Positions 37,105 through 47,336 of a stretch of DNA of 64,000 nt are shown here, piece after piece. This DNA is from Bradyrhizobium agreste. GTDB taxonomy: Bacteria; Pseudomonadota; Alphaproteobacteria; Rhizobiales; Xanthobacteraceae. Positions within the stretch are counted from its first letter, which is position 1. The number at the start of each line of letters is the position of its first letter. The stretch lies in contig NZ_JACCHP010000016.1 in the NCBI RefSeq assembly GCF_016031625.1, forward strand, positions 62,001 to 126,000, written 5' to 3'. The translations under genes were made by a program, and so were the position numbers. The notes under the pieces were generated by a model. The model saw nothing but the letters and a program-made list of their open reading frames with translations, was not told the DNA's origin and searched no databases.

Positions 37105-38099
37105 GCCTCCTTGTCGAGTTGAGCGCCATGATCGCCGACCAGATGGCAGGCGACGCGACGCCCATCAGGAGCGGATCTGAACTCTGGGGCGAACCGCGCG
37201 CAAAGTGGAAGCGCTACCGGGCAGCGAGGATGGAATGCGCAGCCGCCCGGTCGCGCAGCCGGATCGGGCGGATCTCCTTGCAGGATCGTGCGAGACCGAT
37301 GTTTCCCCGGCCTGGGCACCGCGGAAACCAGCGCCCGCGAGTAAGGATGCAAAGGATCCAGAAGAACCGCCTCAGAGGCACCCTCCTCGACGATGGCGCC
37401 GAGATACATCACAGCGATCCGATCGCTAATCAGCCGAACTACTCGCAAATCATGGCTGATGAAGATCAGCGCCATGCGCCGCCGCTCCTGCAGGTCGCGT
37501 AGAAGATTGATCACTTGCGCCTGGATCGAGACGTCGAGCGCCGAGACTGGCTCGTCGCAGACAATGAGTTCTGGATCGGTCGCAAGCGCGCGAGCCAGGA
37601 CGGCACGCTGGCGCTGGCCGCCTGAAAGCTCGTGCGGATAGCGCCGGAGGTGATCGGTCCTGAGCCCCACATCCGCGAGAAGCGCATTGACCCGCCCGTC
37701 TCGTTCCGACTTGCTGCCAAGCCGATGAATGTCGATTGGCTCGGCCATTTGCGCGCCGATCGTCAGGCGGGGATCGAGCGCAGCTAGCGGATCCTGAAAC
37801 ACCATTTGGATTCGCATCCTGAGCCGGCGCCATCGAATATCGCCCATAGCAGGCAAAGCTTCTCCGCCGAAGCTCACCGTGCCGACATCCGGTCGGTCCA
37901 GGCCGATCAGGAGCCGGCCCGTAGTGGACTTACCGCAACCGGATTCGCCAACAAGTCCGAGCGTTTCGCCGCGAGCCAGCCGCAGAGAGAGCCCATTGAC
38001 TGCGTGGACCAGCGCTGGACGCTGGAAAAGGCCCTGTCGCAAGCGGTAACGGCGGACAAGCCCATCGGCTTGGAGGATCGGCGGAGCAGTCCCGGTCAT
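37101..38099 (-). CDS. Oligopeptide-type ABC importer ATPase (DppF/OppF-like)
   Basis: 332 residues with a complete nucleotide-binding domain: Walker A GESGCGKST, Q-loop (MVFQDPLAALDPR), signature LSGGQRQR, Walker B LIVCDEPVSALD, and the switch His in FISHDL. The C-terminal oligo_HPY zinc-finger-like extension (HPYSRALVSAVP, CAFHPRCP) is present. The N-terminus (VHAVNGLSLRLARGETLGLV) is typical of the second ATPase of Dpp/Opp systems. It overlaps the DppD-like gene upstream and the DppB-like gene downstream by four bases each. Confidence 0.94.
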   Translation of the reverse strand: MTGTAPPILQADGLVRRYRLRQGLFQRPALVHAVNGLSLRLARGETLGLVGESGCGKSTTGRLLIGLDRPDVGTVSFGGEALPAMGDIRWRRLRMRIQMVFQDPLAALDPRLTIGAQMAEPIDIHRLGSKSERDGRVNALLADVGLRTDHLRRYPHELSGGQRQRAVLARALATDPELIVCDEPVSALDVSIQAQVINLLRDLQERRRMALIFISHDLRVVRLISDRIAVMYLGAIVEEGASEAVLLDPLHPYSRALVSAVPRPGKHRSRTILQGDPPDPAARPGGCAFHPRCPVALPLCARFAPEFRSAPDGRRVACHLVGDHGAQLDKEA

Positions 38100-39082
38100 G
38101 CAGCCGCGACCTCGCCCGCGGGCGGTTCGCTCGTGACATGCAAGCAGGCGGCCCTGTGTCTGATGTCGCCATCCACCGAGGCGAGCTCAATGGCCCATTC
38201 ACTGCAGCGTCCGATGCGCCGATCGCAACGAGGGGCGAAAGGACAGCCTGGCGGAAAATCGGCTGCGTTTGGCACGACACCCGGAATGGCGAAGAGGCGT
38301 TGCCGCGGCGCATCCAGACTTGGAAGAGCCGCAATAAGCCCTGTCGTATATGGATGAGCGGAATGCTCAAAAAGACGGTCGGCGGGCAATTCTTCGACGA
38401 TGCGTCCCCCATAAAGGACCATGACGCGTTCACAGATGTCGCTGACGACGCCGAGATCATGCGAGATCAGGACCAGCGCCATGCCTGTCTCGCGTTGGAT
38501 CTGCCGCAGAAGCTCAAGGATCTGCGCTTGAATAGTGACATCCAAGGCGGTGGTAGGTTCATCAGCGATCAAGATATCGGGCTGCCCTGCGAGAGCCATG
38601 GCGATCATGACGCGCTGGTTCTGCCCGCCGGATAATTCGTGAGGATAGGCGCCAAGGCGGCGCACTGCATCGGGGATGCCGACCTGGTCGAGCAGACGTC
38701 GCGCTTCGGCAAGCGCCGTGCGGCGGTCCATGCTGCGATGGAGGCGAAGGGCTTCAGAGATCTGATCGCCCACCGTGCGCACAGGATTAAGCGCGCTCGC
38801 CGGGTCCTGGAAGATCATGGCGATCTGCCTGCCGCGCACCTTGTCGAGGCGAGAGGCTGGCGCATGGAGCAGCTCCTCTCCGGCCAGGCGTACGCTGCCC
38901 GTGATTTTAGCGCGCTGCGTCAGCAGTCCGAGCGCAGCGAGCCACGTCACGGATTTGCCGCAACCGCTTTCGCCGACCATGCCCAGCGACTCGCCACGCC
39001 GTAGAGTGAGATCGATTCCGCGCAGCGTCGGCACACCGTCGAACGCCACACGCAAACCTGCGATCTGAAGAAGCGCCTCCAT
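38096..39082 (-). CDS. Oligopeptide-type ABC importer ATPase (DppD/OppD-like)
   Basis: 328 residues from the ATG at 39082, chosen because AGGAAGGGCAGGG precedes it and the alignment starts with LLQIAGLRVAFDGVPTLRGI; a longer frame reaches 39163. Walker A is GESGCGKSV, signature LSGGQNQR, Walker B ILIADEPTTALD, switch ISHDLGV, and the oligo_HPY tail is HPYTTGLIAALP with CPFAPRC. It energises import together with the DppF-like subunit. About 590 bases separate it from the binding-protein gene upstream, so it may also have its own promoter. Confidence 0.93.
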   Translation of the reverse strand: MEALLQIAGLRVAFDGVPTLRGIDLTLRRGESLGMVGESGCGKSVTWLAALGLLTQRAKITGSVRLAGEELLHAPASRLDKVRGRQIAMIFQDPASALNPVRTVGDQISEALRLHRSMDRRTALAEARRLLDQVGIPDAVRRLGAYPHELSGGQNQRVMIAMALAGQPDILIADEPTTALDVTIQAQILELLRQIQRETGMALVLISHDLGVVSDICERVMVLYGGRIVEELPADRLFEHSAHPYTTGLIAALPSLDAPRQRLFAIPGVVPNAADFPPGCPFAPRCDRRIGRCSEWAIELASVDGDIRHRAACLHVTSEPPAGEVAAA

Positions 39083-39673
39083 GGAAGGTCCCTGCCCTTC
39101 CTGCATCATAGGGATTGCACCAGGTCGGTTGGAACGCCGCCATTGCCACGGCAGGAGAGACACGATGCTACAGCGGCATCCTGGGGTGGCAACTTCGCCG
39201 ACATTCGGCGATCAGCGGCAAGCGTGCCTACCCAGCGGGACAATTGCGCGACATGTGTGCGCGCGCGCCTGGAACTGCTGGCATCGACAATGTCTGCAAA
39301 GGAGCAGGAATGATCCCCAAATGAGATCGTATCATGCGCCTCGGAACGACCGATGTTCGTGCAGCGTTCACACATGGGCCGGGCACCCCCGACAGTCTTG
39401 ACCTCGCATCCGGTCTCAAGGCGCTCCGTCACCCGCCGGCGCGCTGTCAGATCGTCGGTGGCCAGGCTTCGATGAGTGCGGCGCAGCGTCAGCGCCTCCC
39501 AGGCGGCGCGGCGCTCCCGTCGGATCGTCCGCGAGACTTTGACCAGGATCGCAAGATCGCCAGCGCCAAGGTTGCCGTCAAACCCGGTCATCGCCAAGAC
39601 CTCTGGCCGAGGGCTAGCTCCAAGGGCTGATTGATATCGGACAGTGGTCGATTCAAGGTGTGCCTCATCGCGA
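39083..39673. other. Gap inside the ABC importer cluster
   Basis: About 590 bases between the binding-protein gene and the first ATPase gene, an unusually large gap for such an operon. A minus-strand frame (39106-39597) is open but shows no family. It may be a decayed gene or hold regulatory sequence. Confidence 0.4.
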
Positions 39674-41254
39674 TCAGGTCCGGATCAGAGCTCTGTTGAA
39701 CGGGCCGAAATTGAGATCGAGCGTCAGCCCCGGCAGCCACGGCACGTCGCGACGCTTGCCATAGAACTGGCCAGACACGTGCAGGATCACGCAAGGCGGA
39801 TCGATCTCGTTGATGATCTCGAGCATGCGACGGATGATCGGCCGGCGCTGTTCGCCCTGGATGGTGTCCTGGAGCTTGGCGCCGAGCGCGAAATATTCCT
39901 CGTTCCTCCAGATTCCAATTGACTTTGGCAGGGTGCCGCTCGGACCGTATTCACGCCAGGGATGGCCGAGGTGATCCAGAAAGAGTGCCGTATTGGATGT
40001 ATCAAAGATGGCACGCACCGGCTGGCGCTGAATTTGCGCGAAGTTTTCCATCATCTGCAGTTTGACGTTCAGGCCAACCGCACGCCACATCTCGATCATG
40101 GTCTGCGCGCCAGAGACCTGATTTGGGTAGTAGTTGTTGAGCAGACGATAGGTAATCTGCTCTCCCTTGTAGCCCGCTTCGGCCAGCAGCTCCTTGGCTT
40201 TGTCGGGCTCATAGCCAAGCGAGGGGAACTCGTGGATGTAGCCTTCGCCGTAGCTCGGCAACTGGTAACCGTTCGGAATCGGGAGCCGGTCCTCCCACAA
40301 GCTCCGCACGATCAGCTTGCGGTCGAGCGCAAGGCTCATCGCACGGCGAACACGCGCATCCTTCAGAACGGGGTCGGTCTGATCGAAGACGAGCGAGCGG
40401 ATATTCTGCACGGCACCACCCACGACCTCGAGATCTGCACGTTTCTGGATGCCCACGAACTGGTCCGGCGGAATGTCAGTGGCGATGTCGAGCTCGTTGG
40501 CGAGCAGGCCGTTCACGCGCGCGGAAAGTTCGGGAATGATGCGGTATTCGATGCCATCGAACGGCGGCCGCCCGCCCCAATACGCATCGTGGACGGTCAA
40601 CGAGACACGAATATCCAGCTTGTGATCGACGAGCTTGTACGGACCGCTTCCGACGGGGGCTGTGGTCCAGCGCTCCCACGAGCCCGCCGCCACGAAGGCG
40701 CGCTGACTGACGATCTCCGATCCCCAAGCAGCCAGACGCTGCTCGAGGAGCGCGTCAGCGCCCTTTGCATGCACAATGACGGTGTAAGGATCGACAATTT
40801 CGACCTTCTCGAGCCGATCAAGTGATTGAAACGCCTCGGACATTCCGCTGCGTCCAGGACCCAGCAGATGGTCGGGACCAAGGCTAAAGGTAACATCTTC
40901 GGCCGTCAAAGGCGCTCCGTCGTGGAAAGTCACTCCCTTGCGCAAAAACAGCCGCAACGATTGCGCATTGATCCGCTCCCAACGCTCGGCCAAGCCGGGC
41001 CGTAGCGCCATGTCGTGGGCGTGGTCGAAGGTGATCAGCGTATCGAAAAGCTGCGGCATGATGCGGCGAATGGCAGTATCGGTCGCGATGACCGGGTCGA
41101 AGGATCGTGGAAATCCAGACATGCCGACCCGAAGGCGCCGACGCGTCAATGTCTTAGGCTCGCCCTCCGCAGCGCCCGCGCCTGTGCTGGCGAAGACGCT
41201 TGCGGCAACGGCGCCTACGATGGCTTGCCGTCGCGTCAGATCAATACGGGTCAT
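39674..41254 (-). CDS. ABC importer substrate-binding protein (SBP_bac_5, DppA/OppA type)
   Basis: 526 residues from ATG 41254 (GGAGGCGGTG upstream). The signal peptide begins MTRIDLTRRQAIVGAVAASV, with a twin-arginine pair, and ends near GAGA-AEG, so Tat export to the periplasm is likely. The mature part follows the family-5 pattern: LRVGMSGFPRSFDPV, PQLFDTLI, GLAERWE, FLRKGVTFHDGAPLTAEDV, then a long C-terminal lobe (YEPDKAKELLAEAGY). It binds the transported solute; peptides are the default guess, but opines and other solutes are known for the family. The two ATPase and two permease genes lie downstream on the same strand. Confidence 0.92.
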   Translation of the reverse strand: MTRIDLTRRQAIVGAVAASVFASTGAGAAEGEPKTLTRRRLRVGMSGFPRSFDPVIATDTAIRRIMPQLFDTLITFDHAHDMALRPGLAERWERINAQSLRLFLRKGVTFHDGAPLTAEDVTFSLGPDHLLGPGRSGMSEAFQSLDRLEKVEIVDPYTVIVHAKGADALLEQRLAAWGSEIVSQRAFVAAGSWERWTTAPVGSGPYKLVDHKLDIRVSLTVHDAYWGGRPPFDGIEYRIIPELSARVNGLLANELDIATDIPPDQFVGIQKRADLEVVGGAVQNIRSLVFDQTDPVLKDARVRRAMSLALDRKLIVRSLWEDRLPIPNGYQLPSYGEGYIHEFPSLGYEPDKAKELLAEAGYKGEQITYRLLNNYYPNQVSGAQTMIEMWRAVGLNVKLQMMENFAQIQRQPVRAIFDTSNTALFLDHLGHPWREYGPSGTLPKSIGIWRNEEYFALGAKLQDTIQGEQRRPIIRRMLEIINEIDPPCVILHVSGQFYGKRRDVPWLPGLTLDLNFGPFNRALIRT

Positions 41255-41661
41255 CACCGCCTCCGGTTCACTTCCATTGATTACGAATGCCACAACCGTG
41301 AATTCTCAAGATTGGCACGGACTTTGGCAGACCACCCAAATTGGGCGCTTGTGTCATTCAGGCATATTCGCGAATGTGCGCGACCTTAAAAACCTGAACT
41401 GCTACGGCAGGATGACGTTCATCGAATAAGTCGATGTAAGCTTGCGAACAGGCGATGTCCCGCGATCCTGTCCGGCTAATGAAGAGGGAAAGCTGCGACG
41501 CAAAGCATTGCGCAAGCGGTCAACAGAGCCGCACGAAGAAGCGATACAATTATCGCAATCTTCGATTTTATCCAAAGCCGCGATCACCTGCTTGGTTTAG
41601 CCGTTCGCGTTCGGATAGATCCTCACGAAACTGCCCATTCGAACTCATAGGATATTGTGTC
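41255..41661. other. Divergent spacer
   Basis: About 400 bases between the binding-protein gene and the aminotransferase fragment. It presumably holds the importer promoter, but none can be placed. A TTGGCACGGACTTTGGCA at 41313 resembles a sigma-54 site but lacks the required spacing. Confidence 0.4.
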
Positions 41662-42216
41662 TTGTCTCTCGTTTCAGAACGGCTCAAGGACGTCCGCCCC
41701 TCTCATACCGAGTTCATGACGGCTCGCGCCGCCGAGCTGCGCGATCAGGGCGGCGATGTGATTACGCTCAGCCAGGGCGAGCCGGATTTCGACCCGCCGT
41801 CCGCTATCTGTGAAGCAGGCATCCGGGCAATCCGCGACTTGCAGACGAAATACAGGGCGATCGCCGGGATTAAGCCACTGCAGGAAGCTATTCGGAAGAG
41901 CCTGCGTCGCGATTATGGGCTTGGCTACGGTATTGTCCAGATCACGGTGGGCTGCGGCGCCAAGCAGGTTGTGTTCAACGTTCAACGCACTATCGTCAGC
42001 CTCGATCCGGGCGACGAGGTTGTGATCCCGACACCGTGCTGGCTCTCTTATCCCGACATGATAGCCCTAGCCGGCGGCAAGCCGCTGCTCGTCGCCTGCG
42101 ACGAACTCCATGGCTTCAAGCTGCGCTCGGAGGCGCTGGAGAAGGCGATCACGCGCCGCACCAAATGGTTGATGTTGAATTCGCCATGCAAGCCGACCGG
42201 TCCGGTTTACAGCTGA
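41662..42216 (+). pseudogene. Aspartate/aromatic aminotransferase (class I), 3' truncated
   Basis: About 184 residues, the N-terminal 45% of an AspC/AatA-type enzyme: SERLKDVRPSHTEFMTARAA, ITLSQGEPDFDPP, GCGAKQVVFN, GDEVVIPTPCWLSYPDM, LMLNSPCKPTGPVYS and then a stop. The family normally reads NSPxNPTGxV here; the Asn is Lys. The PLP lysine and the entire C-terminal part are missing, so no activity is expected. A TTG at 41662 would be the start of the family-like part. Confidence 0.85.
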
Positions 42217-42271
42217 ACTGATTTGCTCGCCCTTCGAAGTGCTGCCGACGAACGCTCTGCGTGCGCACCTA

Positions 42272-43627
42272 TTATGACGATCTTTTGGACGCCTCAATCG
42301 CGTCTAACAGGTTTTGATGACGATCGAGAAAGCCTGCAAACGCATCAACGATGAACTGACCGTCGGCGCGAGTCATTGGTGTCGAGAGCGCTGCGGAAGC
42401 ACCATACGGCAGGATAATGCCATTGTCCGCGAAGAAGCGCGTAAGCTGCTTCATTAGCGTTGCACCAGCAGCCGTGGGATAGATATCGCGATAGTCATTC
42501 GGAGCTTGTGCGCGCGGATGAAGTCGAAAGAGGGAGGCCGCCCCAGTCACGCACAGCGGCGCATCCCAGATTGAGATGGCCCGCCCAATCCCGTCACGGA
42601 CAAAATCCCCGAGTGTCTCGAGGTGTGCGAAAGCCACATGATCTAAATGCCTCATTGCGGCGAGCCCCGCAGTCATGGATAGAGGATTGGCTGAAAATGT
42701 ACCGCCTTGCGGAAGAAGCGGCCGCCCCGCTGACCCATCAAAGACTTTCATCACATCCTCGCGGCCGCCGACAGCTCCGATGGGCAACCCGCCCCCAATG
42801 ATTTTGCCCATCGTGACAAGGTCCGGAACTAGGCCGTAACGGGCGGATGCACCATGGAAACTCTGCCTAAGATTTAAAACCTCATCGGAAATCACCAGAA
42901 TGCCGTTAGCGCGGGCTGCTTCCTGTACCGCAGCAATGAATTCGGGCTTCGGCGCAATGAGACCGCCCCGGCTCGGCATCGGATCCACAATGATGGCGGC
43001 GAGATCGGCAGCATGCAGCGACATCACCCGGCGTAAGCCTTCAACATCATTGAAGCGTAGCACAACAACTTCGTCGAGCACACTCGCGGGCATCCCACGA
43101 TAAAACGCAGTAGACTTGGGTTCCATTGGATCGCCCCAATTGTCTGGTGTCGCCGCTTGACTGACCTCCACCCAGTCGTATGCCCCATGATAAGCGCCCT
43201 CGAGCTTGGCGATTTTTGAACGACCCGTGAAGGCCCGAGCAGCCTTAATCGCAAACAGCACGGCTTCCGTCCCCGTGTTGACGAACCGAACACGCTCAAT
43301 CGCCGGAATGCGGCCGCAAAGTAGTTCGGCCAGCTCGATTTCGCTCTCTGTTGGATTTGCGAAGCAACTGCCGCGTTGGATTTGGCGGGTTAGCGCTTCC
43401 ACCACAGGCGCGAACGCATGGCCATGGATCAACGTCGTGAAGTTGCAATTGAGGTCGACAAAGCGGCGGCCGTCGACATCGAAAAGATAGCTGCCGATTC
43501 CGCGATCGATATAAAGTGGAGTCGGATCCCGCTCAATAGTGACTCGTGACGTTCCATCGGGGAAAACCAGCGATGCCCGGTCAAAGTTGTCCTTAGACTT
43601 CTGCCCTACGCGCATGTCGACCGCCAT
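42272..43627 (-). CDS. Glutamate-1-semialdehyde aminomutase-like class III PLP enzyme
   Basis: 451 residues from the ATG at 43627 (a further nine residues are possible). Features of the GSAM branch of class III aminotransferases are PLYIDRGIGSYLFDVDGRRF, FVNTGTEAVLFAIKAARAFT, YHGAYDW, VISDEVLNLR, and the PLP lysine K275 in TMGKIIGGGLPIGAVGG. GSAM moves an amino group within one molecule; other members are omega-transaminases of secondary metabolism. It is not near tetrapyrrole genes but at the downstream end of a set of CoA and PLP enzymes on the same strand, so a biosynthetic transaminase or aminomutase role is more likely (inference). Full length. Confidence 0.87.
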   Translation of the reverse strand: MAVDMRVGQKSKDNFDRASLVFPDGTSRVTIERDPTPLYIDRGIGSYLFDVDGRRFVDLNCNFTTLIHGHAFAPVVEALTRQIQRGSCFANPTESEIELAELLCGRIPAIERVRFVNTGTEAVLFAIKAARAFTGRSKIAKLEGAYHGAYDWVEVSQAATPDNWGDPMEPKSTAFYRGMPASVLDEVVVLRFNDVEGLRRVMSLHAADLAAIIVDPMPSRGGLIAPKPEFIAAVQEAARANGILVISDEVLNLRQSFHGASARYGLVPDLVTMGKIIGGGLPIGAVGGREDVMKVFDGSAGRPLLPQGGTFSANPLSMTAGLAAMRHLDHVAFAHLETLGDFVRDGIGRAISIWDAPLCVTGAASLFRLHPRAQAPNDYRDIYPTAAGATLMKQLTRFFADNGIILPYGASAALSTPMTRADGQFIVDAFAGFLDRHQNLLDAIEASKRSS

Positions 43628-44509
43628 ATTAAAACCTGCGAGCTCCTGGTGCACCGTACCCTTATCGATTTTTTCGGGACTTGGGCTGAGTGGGTCCAGC
43701 TATATCTGCAACCCAGCAACCAGTTGGTGGCCTCGCGTATCGGCGCGCTATCGGGACACGGTGTTGTTCTAAAAGTAAATCGACCGCAAATACTTGGACC
43801 TGCAAGTTTGACCCGGAGCAAATTGGCTGCAACCTCGTGCCGATCCGTGACTTTTCGGCTGCGTTTTTCATCCGAGCTAAAAGGCCTTGTTGTAATGGCG
43901 CTAACCGGAGCGCTCGCGCATCTCCCAATGGCCGGATTGGCTCCTTCTGGGGATAGCAGAATTGTCACCTGCCGCGGCTCCGTCACAGGCAATGCCCGGC
44001 CTCTCCGATGTCGTGAATTGCAAATTGACGTACACACTAATTATGGATTGGGCCACTACCTACTCTGGCGAGAGAAGTGGCGCGCCTTTGGCTATTCGAG
44101 AAGCGCCACGTATTAGGCTCCAGCTTGCAAAAAAAAGCAAAGAGAGACCGGCGATTCGTCTCAATCCGTCAGAAGTCGATTAATTCGGACACGCAGCAAT
44201 AGGCTTTCTTCCCGAAGCTCGGGTTGAGCTGGCTCGTTTGCTCATCAGACCAATCGCTAATGGTTGAAATCTAAGTCGAATAAGAGCTTTTGGGGCTTCA
44301 AATAGAGCGCTGCTGGGCGTCGGCGGAAGCTGCGGTGACCGCTATGTCACCGGCGAACCTGTGCTCCGCCTTAGAGTATTTCGCCAAGTCGAAAGAAACT
44401 CATCCAGTCATCACTGATAGCGCAGGCGGTTTCGGCTTGGCGCAGCCGCTCTGAACGCGGCTCCAGCGTATGACTCGGGCTCTTTATTTCGGGCCGCAGT
44501 TCGGTAGCA
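43628..44509. other. Gap with no supported gene
   Basis: About 880 bases. On the minus strand TGGTTGCTGGGTTGCA near 43711-43726 has GG-N10-GC spacing upstream of the aminomutase-like gene and is a weak sigma-54 candidate. A short stretch GCCACTACCTACTCTGG near 44055 recurs near 52528, probably debris of a shared mobile sequence. Confidence 0.35.
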
Positions 44510-47035
44510 TCAAGCGCCCAGCGGTCGATCCGCACCGCTAGGATCCCGTTTCGGTGCGATAGAGTTGAATTGTTGGTCCGACGCCGCGTACTTGGCTTTT
44601 GCGAGCTCTGCTTCCGATACCATCTCCGTGCCGATGACCCCCTCCCTGGCCAGATGCGCGATCTCGGCGCTGGAAAGCCCCAAAAACCCTGAGAGGATTT
44701 CATTGTTATGTTGTCCAAGGGTTGGTGCTGGCGTGCGGATCGCGAATGGTGCTTCACCTTCCCGAATCGGCATTGACGGCTGCGGATGCAAGCCAATGAA
44801 AGCGCGTTCGACCTCCTGCAGATACCCACGCGACCTGAGATGCGGGTCATTGAGCAGGTCGATCGGCAGGCGGGCCACGCCAGCAGCAACTTTTGCAAGC
44901 TGCAAGTCGGACATAGCCTGATCCGGATCGCGGGTGAGCGTCCAAGATTCGATGCTGCTCTCAATGACATCCTCGATGCCGCGGCGCTGTTCGGCAGAGC
45001 TGAGCGATGTGTCGATGGCCCAGTCGTACCGCCCAATAAGCGCGGCAAGTCTCTGCCACATGCTCGCGTCCGTCGCAGCTATCACAATCCAATTGTCCTC
45101 ACCCGCACATCGGAAGCAGCCATGCGGAACGAATTGCGGATGTCGATTTCCGTATCTTACCGGCGGTGTACGGTCGATCGAATGAACAGTAATCCATGGT
45201 GCTGCAAAAGGCATCATGCATTCGATCTGGGCAAGATCAATGAACTGGCCCTGCCCGGTGCTACGGGCGTGAATGAGAGCCACCAGAACCGCAGCGCAGC
45301 CGTTCAACCCACCCACGGCATCTCCGAAGGCGATATGGCTCATCACCGGCGGCCCGTCGGCCTTTCCGGTCACACTCGGCAGCCCCGATCCCTGCTCGAG
45401 AGTAGAGCCGTAGGCGCGGCAATTGCGACGCACGCTGTTCGTGCCAAAGGCTGACATCGACATCATCACGAGGCGGGGGTTGAGCTTTCTGAGCACGTCA
45501 TAGCCAAGACCGAGCTTCGGCAGCACGTCGGCTGAATAATTATCGACAACAACATCGGCTCCTGCGGCAAGCCGTTTTGCGAGCGTGAGGCCCTGTTGTC
45601 GCGTCAGGTCTAGCGTGATGCCACGCTTGTTGCGATTTGCCATGCAGAAGCGCGCCGTCTTCTCATACATGCGATCCTTGATGTAAGCAGGCCGTCGATC
45701 AACGCCGCGCCACCAGTCCGGATACTGGATAGCTTCTATCTTGATGACGTCAGCACCAAGATCGGCCAGCGTGCGCGTACACAACGGACCCGCCCACCCC
45801 ATCGAGAAATCGATGACGCGAATTCCCCGCAGTGGAGGCTCGCCAGCATCAATGCGACCGGAAGAGGTCGATTTGGTGTCGCTGAGATGTCTACGCCTGC
45901 TCGAAATCGTCTGCTGCTCGCCAAGACGCGGAACCTTGCCGCCCCGGCGCGGCGGGGTCGACGTCAGCCTCTGCATTGAGCCGACGGTCAAGCCCTTTTC
46001 TTGGTCCAGCAGGACGGGTACAATTGCGCCGCGCCCTTTCATCTGCGCGTCCACCAGTAGATCGGATATTTCAGGTACGGGCACGATTGGGATCTTACGC
46101 TTCAATCCCTCGAGAAACCACTCCTGCGCAGTCCGCGTCTTTAGCCTCGGGATGAACTGTCGTTCGATCTGCTCCATGTACTGCAGACGATCCGCACCGA
46201 GGACCATAGCCGGATCGTCCCGCAGCTCGGAGAGGCTGAGCATATCGCAGAACGCGCGCCATTGTGCCGGCGTTATTGTTGTAATTCCGAGCCATCCCTT
46301 TTTGGTTTCGTAAATGCCGACCGGAAAGTTCGGCCAGAAGCGATTGATGCCAATGCGGCGCATGACGTCGCCGCGCTGGTAAGCCTCGAACATCTGATAC
46401 TCACTGAGAGCAAGGCTCGATTCGAAAATACTGAGCGACCACGACCGGCCTCTCCCTGGGCCCCGCATTCCCGCAACCGCCGAAGAAGCCGCGGCAATGA
46501 AGCCCCACAGACCGGCTAAGATACCGCACTGGAAGTCTGGTGCGTGGAACGGCGGGCCCTCGGCCGGTCCCGCCAGCTTGATGAGGCCGGCGAGCGCCCG
46601 GATTGTCGAATCGGTTGCGGCGAATCTCGCATAGGGCCCCTCACGACCAAACCAGCTTGCTTCAACGTAGATCAGCCCGGGGCATCGCTGCCGGATCGCG
46701 GCAATATCGATGGCGGGGCAGTCTGCGGAATCAATATCGCGGCCATCGACCAAAACGTCGCAATCTTCGATCAACGCCGTTAGCTGTGCTACCGCGTTCG
46801 GGTCGGTTGCATCCAAGATAACGCTTGATTTGTTCAAGTTCAAGAATGCAAACCACCCGCTCTGACCATGGGGCGTAAGTGGCGCGCTGCGGCGAATCGG
46901 GTCTCCCGCTGGGCACTCGACCTTACGAACATTGGCGCCGAAATCGGAAAACAAGCGCGCGCAATAGCTCGCGGCGGCCGAGCTGCCGATCTCGAGAACG
47001 CGCAAATGCGATAACACCTCCATAGAGCGCTCCAT
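44510..47035 (-). CDS. Tandem-fused CaiB/BaiF CoA-transferase, copy 1
   Basis: 841 residues from MERSM at 47035 (four more residues possible), chosen to match copy 2. It is two class III (CaiB/BaiF) domains in one chain. Domain 1 (about 1-375) starts LSHLRVLEIGSSAAASYCAR and has an Asp in HAPDFQCG. Domain 2 (about 405-790) starts RGIRVIDFSMGWAGPLCTRT and has the Asp in AFGDAVGGLNG; these positions match the catalytic Asp of formyl-CoA transferase. Most family members are single domains of ~400 residues that dimerise as interlocked rings, so this is a built-in dimer. It moves CoA between carboxylic acids; substrates unknown. About 75-80% similar by eye to copy 2. The last ~20 residues have no counterpart there. 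Confidence 0.9.
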   Translation of the reverse strand: MERSMEVLSHLRVLEIGSSAAASYCARLFSDFGANVRKVECPAGDPIRRSAPLTPHGQSGWFAFLNLNKSSVILDATDPNAVAQLTALIEDCDVLVDGRDIDSADCPAIDIAAIRQRCPGLIYVEASWFGREGPYARFAATDSTIRALAGLIKLAGPAEGPPFHAPDFQCGILAGLWGFIAAASSAVAGMRGPGRGRSWSLSIFESSLALSEYQMFEAYQRGDVMRRIGINRFWPNFPVGIYETKKGWLGITTITPAQWRAFCDMLSLSELRDDPAMVLGADRLQYMEQIERQFIPRLKTRTAQEWFLEGLKRKIPIVPVPEISDLLVDAQMKGRGAIVPVLLDQEKGLTVGSMQRLTSTPPRRGGKVPRLGEQQTISSRRRHLSDTKSTSSGRIDAGEPPLRGIRVIDFSMGWAGPLCTRTLADLGADVIKIEAIQYPDWWRGVDRRPAYIKDRMYEKTARFCMANRNKRGITLDLTRQQGLTLAKRLAAGADVVVDNYSADVLPKLGLGYDVLRKLNPRLVMMSMSAFGTNSVRRNCRAYGSTLEQGSGLPSVTGKADGPPVMSHIAFGDAVGGLNGCAAVLVALIHARSTGQGQFIDLAQIECMMPFAAPWITVHSIDRTPPVRYGNRHPQFVPHGCFRCAGEDNWIVIAATDASMWQRLAALIGRYDWAIDTSLSSAEQRRGIEDVIESSIESWTLTRDPDQAMSDLQLAKVAAGVARLPIDLLNDPHLRSRGYLQEVERAFIGLHPQPSMPIREGEAPFAIRTPAPTLGQHNNEILSGFLGLSSAEIAHLAREGVIGTEMVSEAELAKAKYAASDQQFNSIAPKRDPSGADRPLGA

Positions 47036-47336
47036 CTTCCGTACCATCTAATGCTCCCTTGGGCACGCACGCCCACGTTATCGATAGGCGAACGCCGGCA
47101 CCTTCTAACCGGCGTCGAGACACCTGTTCGCGATTGGCAGAAGTGGGGCGGCGCTGTTACCGAACGCATGCAGGTCTTGATCCACGGCCGGATCATCACA
47201 ATGAAACCGCGATGCGGGCCGTGCCGTTGGCAGCGAGCGCGCAGCTAAGACTACGCCGACAAGCACGTTTGGATTCCGCCAATCCGAATGGGATCCAGCA
47301 TCGCGTCGTCGGTGGACAGGAGCGACCGGGCCGGGC
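47036..47336. other. Spacer between CoA-transferase 1 and SDR genes
   Basis: About 300 bases, no gene seen; the two flanking minus-strand genes may be co-transcribed. Confidence 0.4.

Noticed and set aside
39106..39597. Frame of 163 codons in the gap of the ABC importer
   Set aside because: No recognisable family and no convincing ribosome site; composition resembles antisense reading.
41313..41330. Possible sigma-54 promoter TTGGCACGGACTTTGGCA
   Set aside because: The -24-like GG is followed after ten bases by GG, not GC; the GC is one base too far. No plus-strand gene that would need it is intact.
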